Under the pieces are notes generated by a model. It did no database searches. It worked only from the letters and a program-made list of their open reading frames with translations, and was not told the origin of the DNA. Below are positions 55,893 through 63,161 of a stretch of DNA of 64,000 bases, one piece after another; positions within the stretch are counted from its first letter, which is position 1, and every line of letters starts with the position of its first letter. The position numbers were made by a program, and so were the translations under genes. Location: the NCBI RefSeq assembly GCF_001514215.1, contig NZ_KQ948853.1, forward strand, positions 405,167-469,166, read 5' to 3'. This DNA comes from Streptomyces bungoensis. GTDB taxonomy: Bacteria; Actinomycetota; Actinomycetes; Streptomycetales; Streptomycetaceae.

Positions 55893-56489
55893 TCAGGCCT
55901 CCGCCGCCTCCTCGCCCTCGGTCTCCTCGCCCTCGGCGGCCTCCTCGGCCTGCGCGGCCAGGACCTGGAGGACGACCGCGTCCTCCTCGACGGCCAGGGT
56001 CGTGCCGGACGGCAGGGTGATGTCCTTGGCGTGGATGGAGGCACCGGCCTCCAGACCCTCGACGGAGACGGTGACGGCCTCGGGGATGTGCGTGGCCTCG
56101 GCCTCGACCGGCAGCGCGTTCAGCACGTGCTCGAGCAGGTAGCCGCCCGGGGCCAGCTCGCCCTCGGTGTGCACCGGGATCTCGACCGTGACCTTCTCGC
56201 CGCGCTTGACCAGCAGCAGGTCGACGTGCTCCAGGAAGCCCTTCAGCGGGTCGCGCTGCACGGCCTTCGGGATCGCCAGCTCGTTGGTCTTGCCGTCGAT
56301 GTCCAGGGAGATCAGGACGTTCGGCGTACGCAGCGCCAGCAGCAGCTCGTGGCCCGGCAGCGTCAGGTGCAGCGGCTCGGTGCCGTGGCCGTAGAGGACA
56401 CCCGGGACCCTGTTGTCACGACGGACACGGCGGGCGGCGCCCTTGCCGAACTCGGTACGCGTCTCGGCGCTGAGCTTGACCTCAGACAT
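55893..56489 (-). CDS. rplY: 50S ribosomal protein L25/general stress protein Ctc
   Basis: A 198-residue long-form L25 (TL5/Ctc type) that binds 5S rRNA. The N-terminal domain (SAETRTEFGKGAARRVRRDNRVPGVLYGHG) is followed by the beta-rich C-terminal domain (EIPVHTEGELAPGG) and an acidic Glu/Ala tail. The ATG at 56489 has GAGGAG about eight bases upstream. It lies between prs and pth. Confidence 0.94.
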   Translation of the reverse strand: MSEVKLSAETRTEFGKGAARRVRRDNRVPGVLYGHGTEPLHLTLPGHELLLALRTPNVLISLDIDGKTNELAIPKAVQRDPLKGFLEHVDLLLVKRGEKVTVEIPVHTEGELAPGGYLLEHVLNALPVEAEATHIPEAVTVSVEGLEAGASIHAKDITLPSGTTLAVEEDAVVLQVLAAQAEEAAEGEETEGEEAAEA

Positions 56490-56600
56490 GTTGATCACTC
56501 CTCGGAACTGGGAACGGACGTGGTCACCCGGCCACGAACGGCCTGCTACGAAGAGCGCGTCGATAACGGACCACCGTGACCCCCGTGCAACACGGAGTAC

Positions 56601-56648
56601 GGCCTCCCTCGCCGAGCAACTTCAGCAGTCTACTCGGCAAGGGAGGCC
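56601..56648 (-). terminator. Large hairpin between prs and rplY
   Basis: A stem of about 15 paired bases (GGCCTCCCT plus GCCGAG, one internal mismatch) with a 16-base loop lies 50-97 bases after the prs stop. It is a likely terminator, or an attenuator in front of rplY. Confidence 0.7.
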
Positions 56649-56697
56649 GCACCCAAAACGATCACCGGCTAACGCCGGGAAGAGCTGTGCAGAAACC

Positions 56698-57678
56698 TCA
56701 CTGCTCGTCGAAGAGGCTGGTCACAGACCCGTCCTCGAACACCTCACGCACCGCGCTCGCGATCGTCGGAGCGATCGACAGCACCGTGATCTTGTCCAGA
56801 TCCCGGCCCAGCTCCGCCGGCGTCGGCAGCGTGTTCGTGAACACGAACTCACTCACCCGCGAGTTCTTCAGCCGGTCCGCCGCAGGACCCGACAGCACAC
56901 CGTGCGTGGCCGTGACGATCACGTCCTCCGCACCGTGCGCGAACAACGCGTCCGCAGCCGCACAGATCGTCCCACCGGTGTCGATCATGTCGTCCACCAG
57001 CACGCACACGCGGCCCTCGACCTCACCCACGACCTCGTGGACGGTCACCTGGTTCGCCACGTCCTTGTCACGCCGCTTGTGCACGATCGCCAGCGGCGCA
57101 CCCAGCCGGTCGCACCACCGGTCCGCCACCCGCACCCGGCCCGCGTCCGGCGACACCACCGTCAGCTTCGACCGGTCCACCTTCCGCCCCACGTAGTCCG
57201 CCAGCAGCGGCAGCGCGAACAGATGGTCCACCGGACCGTCGAAGAAGCCCTGGATCTGATCCGTGTGCAGATCCACGGTCAGGATCCGGTCAGCCCCCGC
57301 CGTCTTCATCAGATCCGCGATCAGACGCGCCGAGATCGGTTCACGACCCCGGTGCTTCTTGTCCTGCCGCGCGTAACCGTAGAACGGCACGATCACGGTG
57401 ATGGAACGAGCCGACGCACGCTTCAGCGCGTCGATCATGATCAGCTGCTCCATGATCCACTTGTTGATCGGAGCCGTGTGGCTCTGGATCAGGAAGCAGT
57501 CCGCCCCACGCGCCGACTCCTGGTAACGGACGTAGATCTCACCGTTGGCGAAGTCGAAGGCCTTCGTCGGGACGACCCCGACACCCAGCTGCTCGGCGAC
57601 CTCCTCGGCAAGCTCGGGGTGGGCGCGGCCGGAGAAGAACATCATCTTCTTCTCGCCGGTCGTCTTGATCCCGGTCAC
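56698..57678 (-). CDS. prs: Ribose-phosphate pyrophosphokinase
   Basis: A 326-residue PRPP synthase that supplies purine, pyrimidine, histidine and tryptophan synthesis. The N-terminal MMFFSGRAHPELAEEVAEQLG, VVSPDAGRVRVA with DRWCDRLGAPLAIVHKRRD, and the PRPP loop VCVLVDDMIDTGGTI are all intact. The GTG at 57678 has GAGGAG nine bases upstream. It follows glmU on the same strand after 95 bases. Confidence 0.95.
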   Translation of the reverse strand: MTGIKTTGEKKMMFFSGRAHPELAEEVAEQLGVGVVPTKAFDFANGEIYVRYQESARGADCFLIQSHTAPINKWIMEQLIMIDALKRASARSITVIVPFYGYARQDKKHRGREPISARLIADLMKTAGADRILTVDLHTDQIQGFFDGPVDHLFALPLLADYVGRKVDRSKLTVVSPDAGRVRVADRWCDRLGAPLAIVHKRRDKDVANQVTVHEVVGEVEGRVCVLVDDMIDTGGTICAAADALFAHGAEDVIVTATHGVLSGPAADRLKNSRVSEFVFTNTLPTPAELGRDLDKITVLSIAPTIASAVREVFEDGSVTSLFDEQ

Positions 57679-57773
57679 AGCACTGTCTCCTCAGAGGTGT
57701 CTCAGCAGCGGGTATGCACTCGTGCGGATGTGCACTTATCACGGTACGCCGTGTTTGGCGGACCCGTTTCCGG

Positions 57774-59222
57774 TCAGTCCTCGCCCGTCCCCTGCCGGGA
57801 CGCGGCCTCAGCCGCCTTCGCGGCCGCGCTCCCAGGACGCTTACGGGCCACCCAGCCCTCGATATTCCGCTGCTGGCCTCGGGCCACGGCCAGCGAACCG
57901 GGCGGCACGTCCTTCGTGATCACGGACCCGGCAGCGGTGTAAGCACCGTCCCCGACCGTGACAGGAGCCACAAACATGTTGTCCGAACCCGTCTTGCAGT
58001 GCGACCCGACGGTCGTGTGGTGCTTGCTCTCACCGTCGTAGTTCACGAACACACTCGCCGCACCGATGTTCGTGAAGTCACCGATCGTCGCATCCCCCAC
58101 GTACGACAGGTGCGGAACCTTCGTCCCCTCACCGATCGACGAGTTCTTCGTCTCCACGTACGTACCGATCTTGGCCTTCGTCCCCAGCCGCGTACCGGGC
58201 CGCAGATACGCGTACGGCCCCACCGACGCCCGCTCACCGATCCGCGCACCGTCCGACACCGTGTTGTCCACCCGCGCCCCCGCACCCACCCGGGTGTCGT
58301 TCAGCCGGCTGTTCGGACCGACCTCCGCACCCTCGGCGACATGCGTCGACCCCGTCAGCTGCGTGTTCGGATGCACGATCGCGTCCTGCCCGAAGGTGAC
58401 CGTCACGTCCACCCACGTCGACGCCGGATCCACCACCGTCACCCCGTCCAGCATCGCCCGCACCAGCAAGCGGTCGTTCAGGATCCGACGGGCCTCCGCC
58501 AGCTGGACCCGGTTGTTGATCCCGGCGATCTCCCGGTGATCCGCGGCCACCGACGCACCCACCCGGTGCCCCGCCTCCCGCAGGATCCCCAGCACGTCCG
58601 TCAGGTACTCCTCACCCTGACTGTTGTCCGTCCGCACCTTCTTCAGCGCATCGGCCAGCAGCGCCCCGTCGAACGCGAACACCCCGCTGTTGATCTCCCG
58701 GATCGCCCGCTGCGCGTCCGTCGCGTCCTTGTGCTCCACGATCGCCGTCACGGCACCGGTCGCCTCGTCGCGCACGATACGGCCGTACCCGGTGGCGTCC
58801 GGCACCTCGGCGGTCAGCACGGTGACCGCGTTGCCGTCGCTCTCGTGCGTGGCCGCGAGCCGCTTCAGGGTCTCGCCGGTCAGCAGGGGCGTGTCCCCGC
58901 ACACCACCACGACGGTCCCGTCGACCGAACCGCCCAGCTCCTCCAGGCCCATCCGCACGGCGTGCCCCGTGCCGTTCTGCTGCTCCTGCACGGCGGTGCG
59001 GGCGGCGGGGTCGATCTCGCCCAGGTGCCCGGCGACCTGCTCCCGGGCGTGGCCCACGACGACGACCAGGTGCTCCGGCTCCAGCTCACGGGAGGCGGCG
59101 AGCACGTGCCCGACGAGGGAACGGCCGCAGATCTGGTGCAGGACCTTCGGTGTGGCCGACTTCATACGGGTGCCCTCACCCGCTGCGAGAACGACGACGG
59201 CTGCCGGGCGAATGGCGCTCAC
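57774..59222 (-). CDS. glmU: Bifunctional GlmU (uridylyltransferase and acetyltransferase)
   Basis: A 482-residue enzyme that makes UDP-GlcNAc for peptidoglycan. The N-terminal pyrophosphorylase has AVVVLAAGEGTRMKSATPKVLHQICG and QNGTGHAV. The C-terminal half is a left-handed beta-helix of hexapeptide repeats (IGERASVGPYAYLRPGT through FVAPVTVGDGAYTAAGSVITKDVP). The short Arg/Ala-rich tail is common in actinobacteria. The GTG at 59222 has GAAGGG seven bases upstream. A tRNA and its terminator lie just upstream on the same strand. Confidence 0.95.
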   Translation of the reverse strand: MSAIRPAAVVVLAAGEGTRMKSATPKVLHQICGRSLVGHVLAASRELEPEHLVVVVGHAREQVAGHLGEIDPAARTAVQEQQNGTGHAVRMGLEELGGSVDGTVVVVCGDTPLLTGETLKRLAATHESDGNAVTVLTAEVPDATGYGRIVRDEATGAVTAIVEHKDATDAQRAIREINSGVFAFDGALLADALKKVRTDNSQGEEYLTDVLGILREAGHRVGASVAADHREIAGINNRVQLAEARRILNDRLLVRAMLDGVTVVDPASTWVDVTVTFGQDAIVHPNTQLTGSTHVAEGAEVGPNSRLNDTRVGAGARVDNTVSDGARIGERASVGPYAYLRPGTRLGTKAKIGTYVETKNSSIGEGTKVPHLSYVGDATIGDFTNIGAASVFVNYDGESKHHTTVGSHCKTGSDNMFVAPVTVGDGAYTAAGSVITKDVPPGSLAVARGQQRNIEGWVARKRPGSAAAKAAEAASRQGTGED

Positions 59223-59297
59223 GGGGTTGCCCTTCGGCTCTGGATGGGTGGGGGTGACAGCCGCAGGATACCGGGGTGAATTTCGGGGGGTACGAGT

Positions 59298-59327
59298 GCG
59301 GGCCCTGACAGTGCAGTCAGGGCCCGC
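59298..59327 (-). terminator. Terminator after tRNA-Gln
   Basis: A perfect 12-base stem (GCGGGCCCTGAC) with a six-base loop begins 12 bases after the tRNA 3' end and separates it from glmU. Confidence 0.75.
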
Positions 59328-59338
59328 TGTTCTCAAGG

Positions 59339-59409
59339 CTCCCGGAGAAGGAATCGAACCCTCATTCAACGGACCAAAACCGTTTGTCCTACCGTTAGAC
59401 GATCCGGGA
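59339..59409 (-). tRNA. tRNA-Gln (anticodon TTG)
   Basis: A 71-base cloverleaf without encoded CCA. The acceptor TCCCGGA pairs with TCCGGGA, the anticodon arm is AACGG-TTTTGGT-CCGTT giving anticodon TTG (reads CAA), and the T arm is GAGGG-TTCGATT-CCTTC. The discriminator base is G. Its 5' end lies 11 bases after the stop codon of the helix-turn-helix gene at 59421, on the same strand. Confidence 0.95.
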
Positions 59410-59420
59410 TCCTAAATCCG

Positions 59421-60293
59421 CTATGTCCGATTCTTTTTATCGGTCGCGGAAGCAGCACCTACTATGCCGTACCACCAGCCCTCGATGCGACGGTACAGCT
59501 CTGCACCCTGCAGAACAGTGACCACGAGACACCCCCGGTAGTTCTCACCCACGTTCTTGCGGACCGTCTTGGGGTTGTGCTTCTTGATGGTCGTCCGTTG
59601 GAACACGGAGACATCCACGCCGATGAGGTCGGCCCAATACTGCTGGGTGCCCTCGACATCGCCCGTCTCGTGGATCATGAGCCGGTACCGGAGCCGTTCG
59701 CGCTCGACGCCAAGCAGGTCCAGCCAGGCGAGGTAGATCCGGATCACTCCGGGGTCGCTGTTGACGAACTGCAACTTCTCGCGCCGGGCGTACGGCTTGT
59801 CCTTGGCTCCCTCGGCCCAGTAGAGGGCGACGCCCGTCACGAAGAGCTCGCGCCCGGTCATCGAGCCGATCTCGCTTGCGGCCGCCGCTTTCGTCCTCTG
59901 CCGCTCCTCGTCACGCACAGCCGGTTCATGCTCCCACCGCTTCCGGGCCGCGAGCTTTGCCTGCTCCGACGGGTCACGTCGCTCCGGCCGCGGCAGATCC
60001 CGCACCCACAACGAGATCGAGCTCTTCGAACACCCCAGCTCCACCTGGATCCGGTCGTACGTCCAGCCCTGGAGCCGTAGCTCCCGCGCCCTCTCCCTCA
60101 GGTCGTCCTTCGCGTTCGGGCGCTTGGTCCACTCGGGAGGCGGCTCGCCCTCCAGCAGTCGGTTGAGGATGTCGTTGTTGTCGACGTGCAGTCGGTCGCG
60201 GATCTGCCGCCGGCTGAGCCCCGCCCGCCGTAAGGCGGCCGCCCTCTCGCGCAGTACCTCGAAGTCGGCGTATTTGCTCGGTGCGTGTGTCAT
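59421..60293 (-). CDS. Protein with two helix-turn-helix repeats and a LAGLIDADG-like C-terminal region
   Basis: A 290-residue protein. Residues 14-46 and 64-97 are two similar helix-turn-helix units (LRERAAALRRAGLSRRQI and LRERARELRLQGWTYDRI), the second ending GCSKSSISLWVRD. After a basic linker, residues 150-275 (FVTGVALYWAEGAKDK, FVNSDPGVIRIYLAWLDLLGV, IKKHNPKTVRKN, YRGCLVV) recall the fold of LAGLIDADG homing endonucleases, with ALYWAEGAK where these have the G-x-x-x-x-D/E-G helix. That likeness is my inference. The gene ends 11 bases before tRNA-Gln on the same strand. Codon use is less GC-rich than the neighbours. It could be a regulator or a domesticated homing-type protein. Confidence 0.72.
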   Translation of the reverse strand: MTHAPSKYADFEVLRERAAALRRAGLSRRQIRDRLHVDNNDILNRLLEGEPPPEWTKRPNAKDDLRERARELRLQGWTYDRIQVELGCSKSSISLWVRDLPRPERRDPSEQAKLAARKRWEHEPAVRDEERQRTKAAAASEIGSMTGRELFVTGVALYWAEGAKDKPYARREKLQFVNSDPGVIRIYLAWLDLLGVERERLRYRLMIHETGDVEGTQQYWADLIGVDVSVFQRTTIKKHNPKTVRKNVGENYRGCLVVTVLQGAELYRRIEGWWYGIVGAASATDKKNRT

Positions 60294-60460
60294 ACCGCAT
60301 ACCGTCCGGACGGAATGCCCCATTCCGCAGTCGAACGGCCCACGTTCAGCAGTTCGATGGATATGGGGGAGTTTCGAGGTCGGGCCGTCACGGGATGTGC
60401 ACACCGCCGGTAGGCGAAAGTCACCGGAAATGGCCGCGCCCCCGCCCGTAGGCTGGAGGC

Positions 60461-61765
60461 ATGACCACGACGGGGGAAGAGCACGCCAGGGCCCTGACCG
60501 GCCCCTGGTGGTGGGCCAGGTGGCGCAGTGCGGTGCTCGACGGGAGTCTCGCGCTGGTGTCGGCGGTGGAGTGCGGTGCCGAGGGGATTCCGTTCGCGCG
60601 GGACGCGGGGATCCCGCTGCCGGTGGGGATCGTGTTCGGGCTGGTCGCCGGTTCCGTGCTGCTGGTGCGGCGGAAGTGGCCGATCGCCGTCGTGCTGGTC
60701 GCGATCGCGATCACGCCGGCCCAGATGGGTTTCCTGATGGGCATCGTCGGCCTGTACACGCTGGCCGCGTGCGAGGTGCCGCGGCGGATCGTCGTGGCGC
60801 TGGCGGGGATGAGTCTGCTGGGCACGATGATCGTGACGTTCGTGCGGGTGCGGCAGGACATGGCGCGGGGTGATCTGACCCTCGGCGACTGGTTCGTGCC
60901 GTTCGCCTCGATCACGACCTCGCTCGGGCTGACGGCGCCGCCGGTGCTGCTGGGGCTGTACGTGGGGGCGCGGCGCCGGCTGATGGAGAGCTTGCGGGAG
61001 CGGGCCGACTCGCTGGAGCGGGAGCTTCAGCTGCTCGCGGAGCGGGCGGAGGAGCGGGCGGAGTGGGCGCGCAACGAGGAGCGGACGCGGATCGCCCGGG
61101 AGATGCACGACGTGGTGGCGCACCGGGTGAGTCTGATGGTGGTGCACGCGGCGGCGTTGCAGGCGGTGGCGCGGAAGGATCCGGAGAAGGCGGTGCGGAA
61201 CGCCGCGCTGGTGGGGGACATGGGGCGGCAGGCGCTGACCGAGTTGCGGGAGATGCTCGGGGTGCTGCGGGCGGGGGAGGACGCGGGCCGGCGTGCGGCG
61301 TCGGTGTCGCTGGCGGCGATGGGGGTGGCGGCGGCGGAGGCCGCGGCGCGGGTCGCGGAGGAGGTGGAGGGGCCGTGTCTGGAGGAGCTGGAGGAGCTGG
61401 TCGGGCAGTCGGCGGCGGCGGGCATGGTGGTGGATCTGTCGGTCGAGGGGGACGTGCGGTCGTACGCGCGTGAGGTGGAGCAGACGGCGTACCGGGTGGT
61501 GCAGGAGGCGTTGACGAACGTCCACAAGCATGCGGCGGGTGCGAAGACGTACGTGCGGCTGGCGCACCGGGGGGCGGAGATCGCGATGCAGGTGGAGAAC
61601 GAGCCGCCCCCGGAGCCGGGGTCGGCGTCGGCGGCGCGGTTGCCGTCGGGTGGCAACGGCCTGGTGGGGATGCGGGAGCGGGTGCTGGCGCTGGGCGGGG
61701 TGTTCGTGTCGGGGCCGACGGACGCGGGGGGTTTCCGGGTGTCGGCGGTGATTCCGGCGGTGTGA
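60461..61765 (+). CDS. Sensor histidine kinase (HisKA_3 type), orphan
   Basis: A 434-residue membrane kinase. About four to five helices (such as LPVGIVFGLVAGSVLLV, VVLVAIAITPAQMGFLMGIVGLYTLA and IVVALAGMSLLGTMIVTFV) are followed by a coiled coil, the dimerisation/phosphorylation domain with His216 in REMHDVVAHRVSLMV and an HATPase_c domain (VVQEALTNVHKHA ... GGNGLVGMRERVLALGG). NarL-family partners are expected, but no response regulator gene is adjacent. Two lone regulators lie 13-21 kb away. The signal is unknown. Confidence 0.87.
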   Translation: MTTTGEEHARALTGPWWWARWRSAVLDGSLALVSAVECGAEGIPFARDAGIPLPVGIVFGLVAGSVLLVRRKWPIAVVLVAIAITPAQMGFLMGIVGLYTLAACEVPRRIVVALAGMSLLGTMIVTFVRVRQDMARGDLTLGDWFVPFASITTSLGLTAPPVLLGLYVGARRRLMESLRERADSLERELQLLAERAEERAEWARNEERTRIAREMHDVVAHRVSLMVVHAAALQAVARKDPEKAVRNAALVGDMGRQALTELREMLGVLRAGEDAGRRAASVSLAAMGVAAAEAAARVAEEVEGPCLEELEELVGQSAAAGMVVDLSVEGDVRSYAREVEQTAYRVVQEALTNVHKHAAGAKTYVRLAHRGAEIAMQVENEPPPEPGSASAARLPSGGNGLVGMRERVLALGGVFVSGPTDAGGFRVSAVIPAV

Positions 61766-61783
61766 CGCGGGGGGCGTCGGGGG

Positions 61784-62311
61784 TCAGCCGGTGGTGAGGC
61801 GTACGGGGGCGGTGCCGGCGACGAGGGTGGACAGGGCGTGGTCGATGTCGGGGCCGACGTACCAGTCGCCGGTGTGGTCGAGGGTGTAGACGCGGCCTTC
61901 GGCGTCGATGGCGAGGAGGGCGCCGGTGTCGGTCTCCTCGCCGAGGGGGCTGACCTCGGTGGCGAGGGCGCGGCCGAGGTCGCCGAGGGTGCGGGCGCTG
62001 TGGAGGCCGTGCAGGGGGTCGAGGTGCAGGACGGCGGGGGCTACTTGGCGGCCGGGGCCGGTGGGGGTGATGCGCAGGCCGCCGAATTCGGCCCAGGCTT
62101 CGACGGCGGCGGGGAAGACGCTGTGCCGGTGTCCGGCGGGTGAGGTGTGGTCGCGCAGGGTGTCGGCCCAGATCTCCGCTTGTTTTATGTCCCAGCGTCC
62201 GGGTTGCCAGCCGGCGGCGCGCAGGGCGGCGTCGACGGGTACGGGGAAGCGGGTTGAGGGTCCCCCCGGTCGAGCGGAGCCGAGACTGGGGGAGGTGCGG
62301 TCGGGGTGCAT
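61784..62311 (-). CDS. SUKH-3 family protein (candidate immunity protein)
   Basis: A 175-residue protein. From residue 20 it follows the SUKH-3 pattern: FPVPVDAALRAAGWQPGRWD, FPAAVEAWAEFGGLRI, LATEVSPLGEETDTGALLAIDAEGRVYTLDHTGDWYVGPDIDHALSTLVAG. SUKH proteins are immunity proteins that neutralise many nuclease and deaminase toxins. The first residues (TSPSLGSARPGGPST) come from a short dispersed repeat and may not be native. It lies 74 bases after the deaminase gene on the same strand, the usual toxin-then-immunity order. Confidence 0.78.
   Translation of the reverse strand: MHPDRTSPSLGSARPGGPSTRFPVPVDAALRAAGWQPGRWDIKQAEIWADTLRDHTSPAGHRHSVFPAAVEAWAEFGGLRITPTGPGRQVAPAVLHLDPLHGLHSARTLGDLGRALATEVSPLGEETDTGALLAIDAEGRVYTLDHTGDWYVGPDIDHALSTLVAGTAPVRLTTG
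62258..62296. repeat. Short dispersed inverted repeat at the 5' end of the SUKH-3 gene
   Basis: GGGTCCCCCCGGTC ... GACTGGGGGAGG, with GAGCGGAGCCGA in the loop, is the clearest copy of the mini-element family in this window. It encodes the N-terminus of the SUKH-3 protein. Confidence 0.55.
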
Positions 62312-62385
62312 CGGCCCTTCGATCGTGGTGCGGGGTGGTGGGTTCTGTACGGCCGGGTGCCGGCTCGCGCGGGGTGGTTCGTGGG

Positions 62386-62898
62386 TCAGGTGCCGGCGGG
62401 GTCGACGATGCGGACGCCGAAGTGGGCGCTGAGCGCGGTGCAGGCGCGGCAGGGGGTGGCGAAGCTGCCGTGGAGGGGGTCGCCGTCCTCGCGTATGCGG
62501 CGGGCGGTGAGTTTGGCCTGCTTGAGGGCTCTGCGTGCTTCGCCGTTGGTCATGGGTTTGCGGGCGGCGCGTTTGCTGCGGGCGGCGTCGGCGGCGGTGA
62601 GGTGGCGTGAGATGAGGATCGTCTCGGCGCAGCGGCCGGTGAAGCGGTCGCGTTGGGCGCTGGTGAGGGTGTCGAGGAAGTCCTGGACGAGGGGGTGCAG
62701 GGGCGGGGGCTGGTCGCCGCGGGCGGCGGTGCCGGTGAGGGTGGCGCCGCGGACGGAGAGGGCGGCGGCGACGGTGGGCAGGATGCCGTCGCGGCGGTGC
62801 TGGAGGGTGGGGGCGGGGGGTGCGCCGGGGCCGCTCCACCCGATGCGGGGGTCGCCGGACCGCACGTCGGAACCTCCGGTCCGCAGTGTGTCGTTCAT
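62386..62898 (-). CDS. YwqJ-type putative nucleic-acid/nucleotide deaminase
   Basis: A 170-residue protein. The N-terminal 75 residues are proline-rich and without a signal peptide. The C-terminal part has the zinc motifs of the YwqJ deaminase family, Cys90-Ala-Glu92 in RFTGRCAETILISRHL and Pro149-Cys-x-x-Cys153 in ATPCRACTALSAHFGVRI. In the cytidine-deaminase superfamily these bind zinc and carry the catalytic glutamate. YwqJ domains occur as toxin tips in polymorphic toxins; here the domain is nearly free-standing. AGGAGGGG precedes the ATG. The SUKH-3 gene follows and a SUKH-family gene is divergent. Confidence 0.8.
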   Translation of the reverse strand: MNDTLRTGGSDVRSGDPRIGWSGPGAPPAPTLQHRRDGILPTVAAALSVRGATLTGTAARGDQPPPLHPLVQDFLDTLTSAQRDRFTGRCAETILISRHLTAADAARSKRAARKPMTNGEARRALKQAKLTARRIREDGDPLHGSFATPCRACTALSAHFGVRIVDPAGT

Positions 62899-63161
62899 GC
62901 TCGTCTTCCCCTCCTGTTGCATCCCCCGGAGGGACACAGAGTGCCAAATGCCGTGGCCGGTCGGGAAGCTGGGGCGCCGCGACACGCCAGGGGCGGGTTG
63001 GGTGGTGACGGTGGGGTGACGGCTGGTCACGGAGGCGGGGGCGGGTCGGGGCGGCTGGGACGGCGGGCCGGTGACCGGGGTGCGTGTACCGCATAGGCTG
63101 TCGGCATCCGCGATCGACAGCGCCGTACAGGCCAGAGATGACGCCGCAGGGGGCAACCGCC
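62899..63161. promoter_or_regulatory. Divergent promoter region of the deaminase and SMI1/KNR4 genes
   Basis: A G-rich 263-base gap between the two divergent genes. A TAGGCT at about 63105 could be the -10 for the SMI1/KNR4 gene, with TGACCG upstream as a weak -35. No palindromic operator is evident. Confidence 0.35.
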
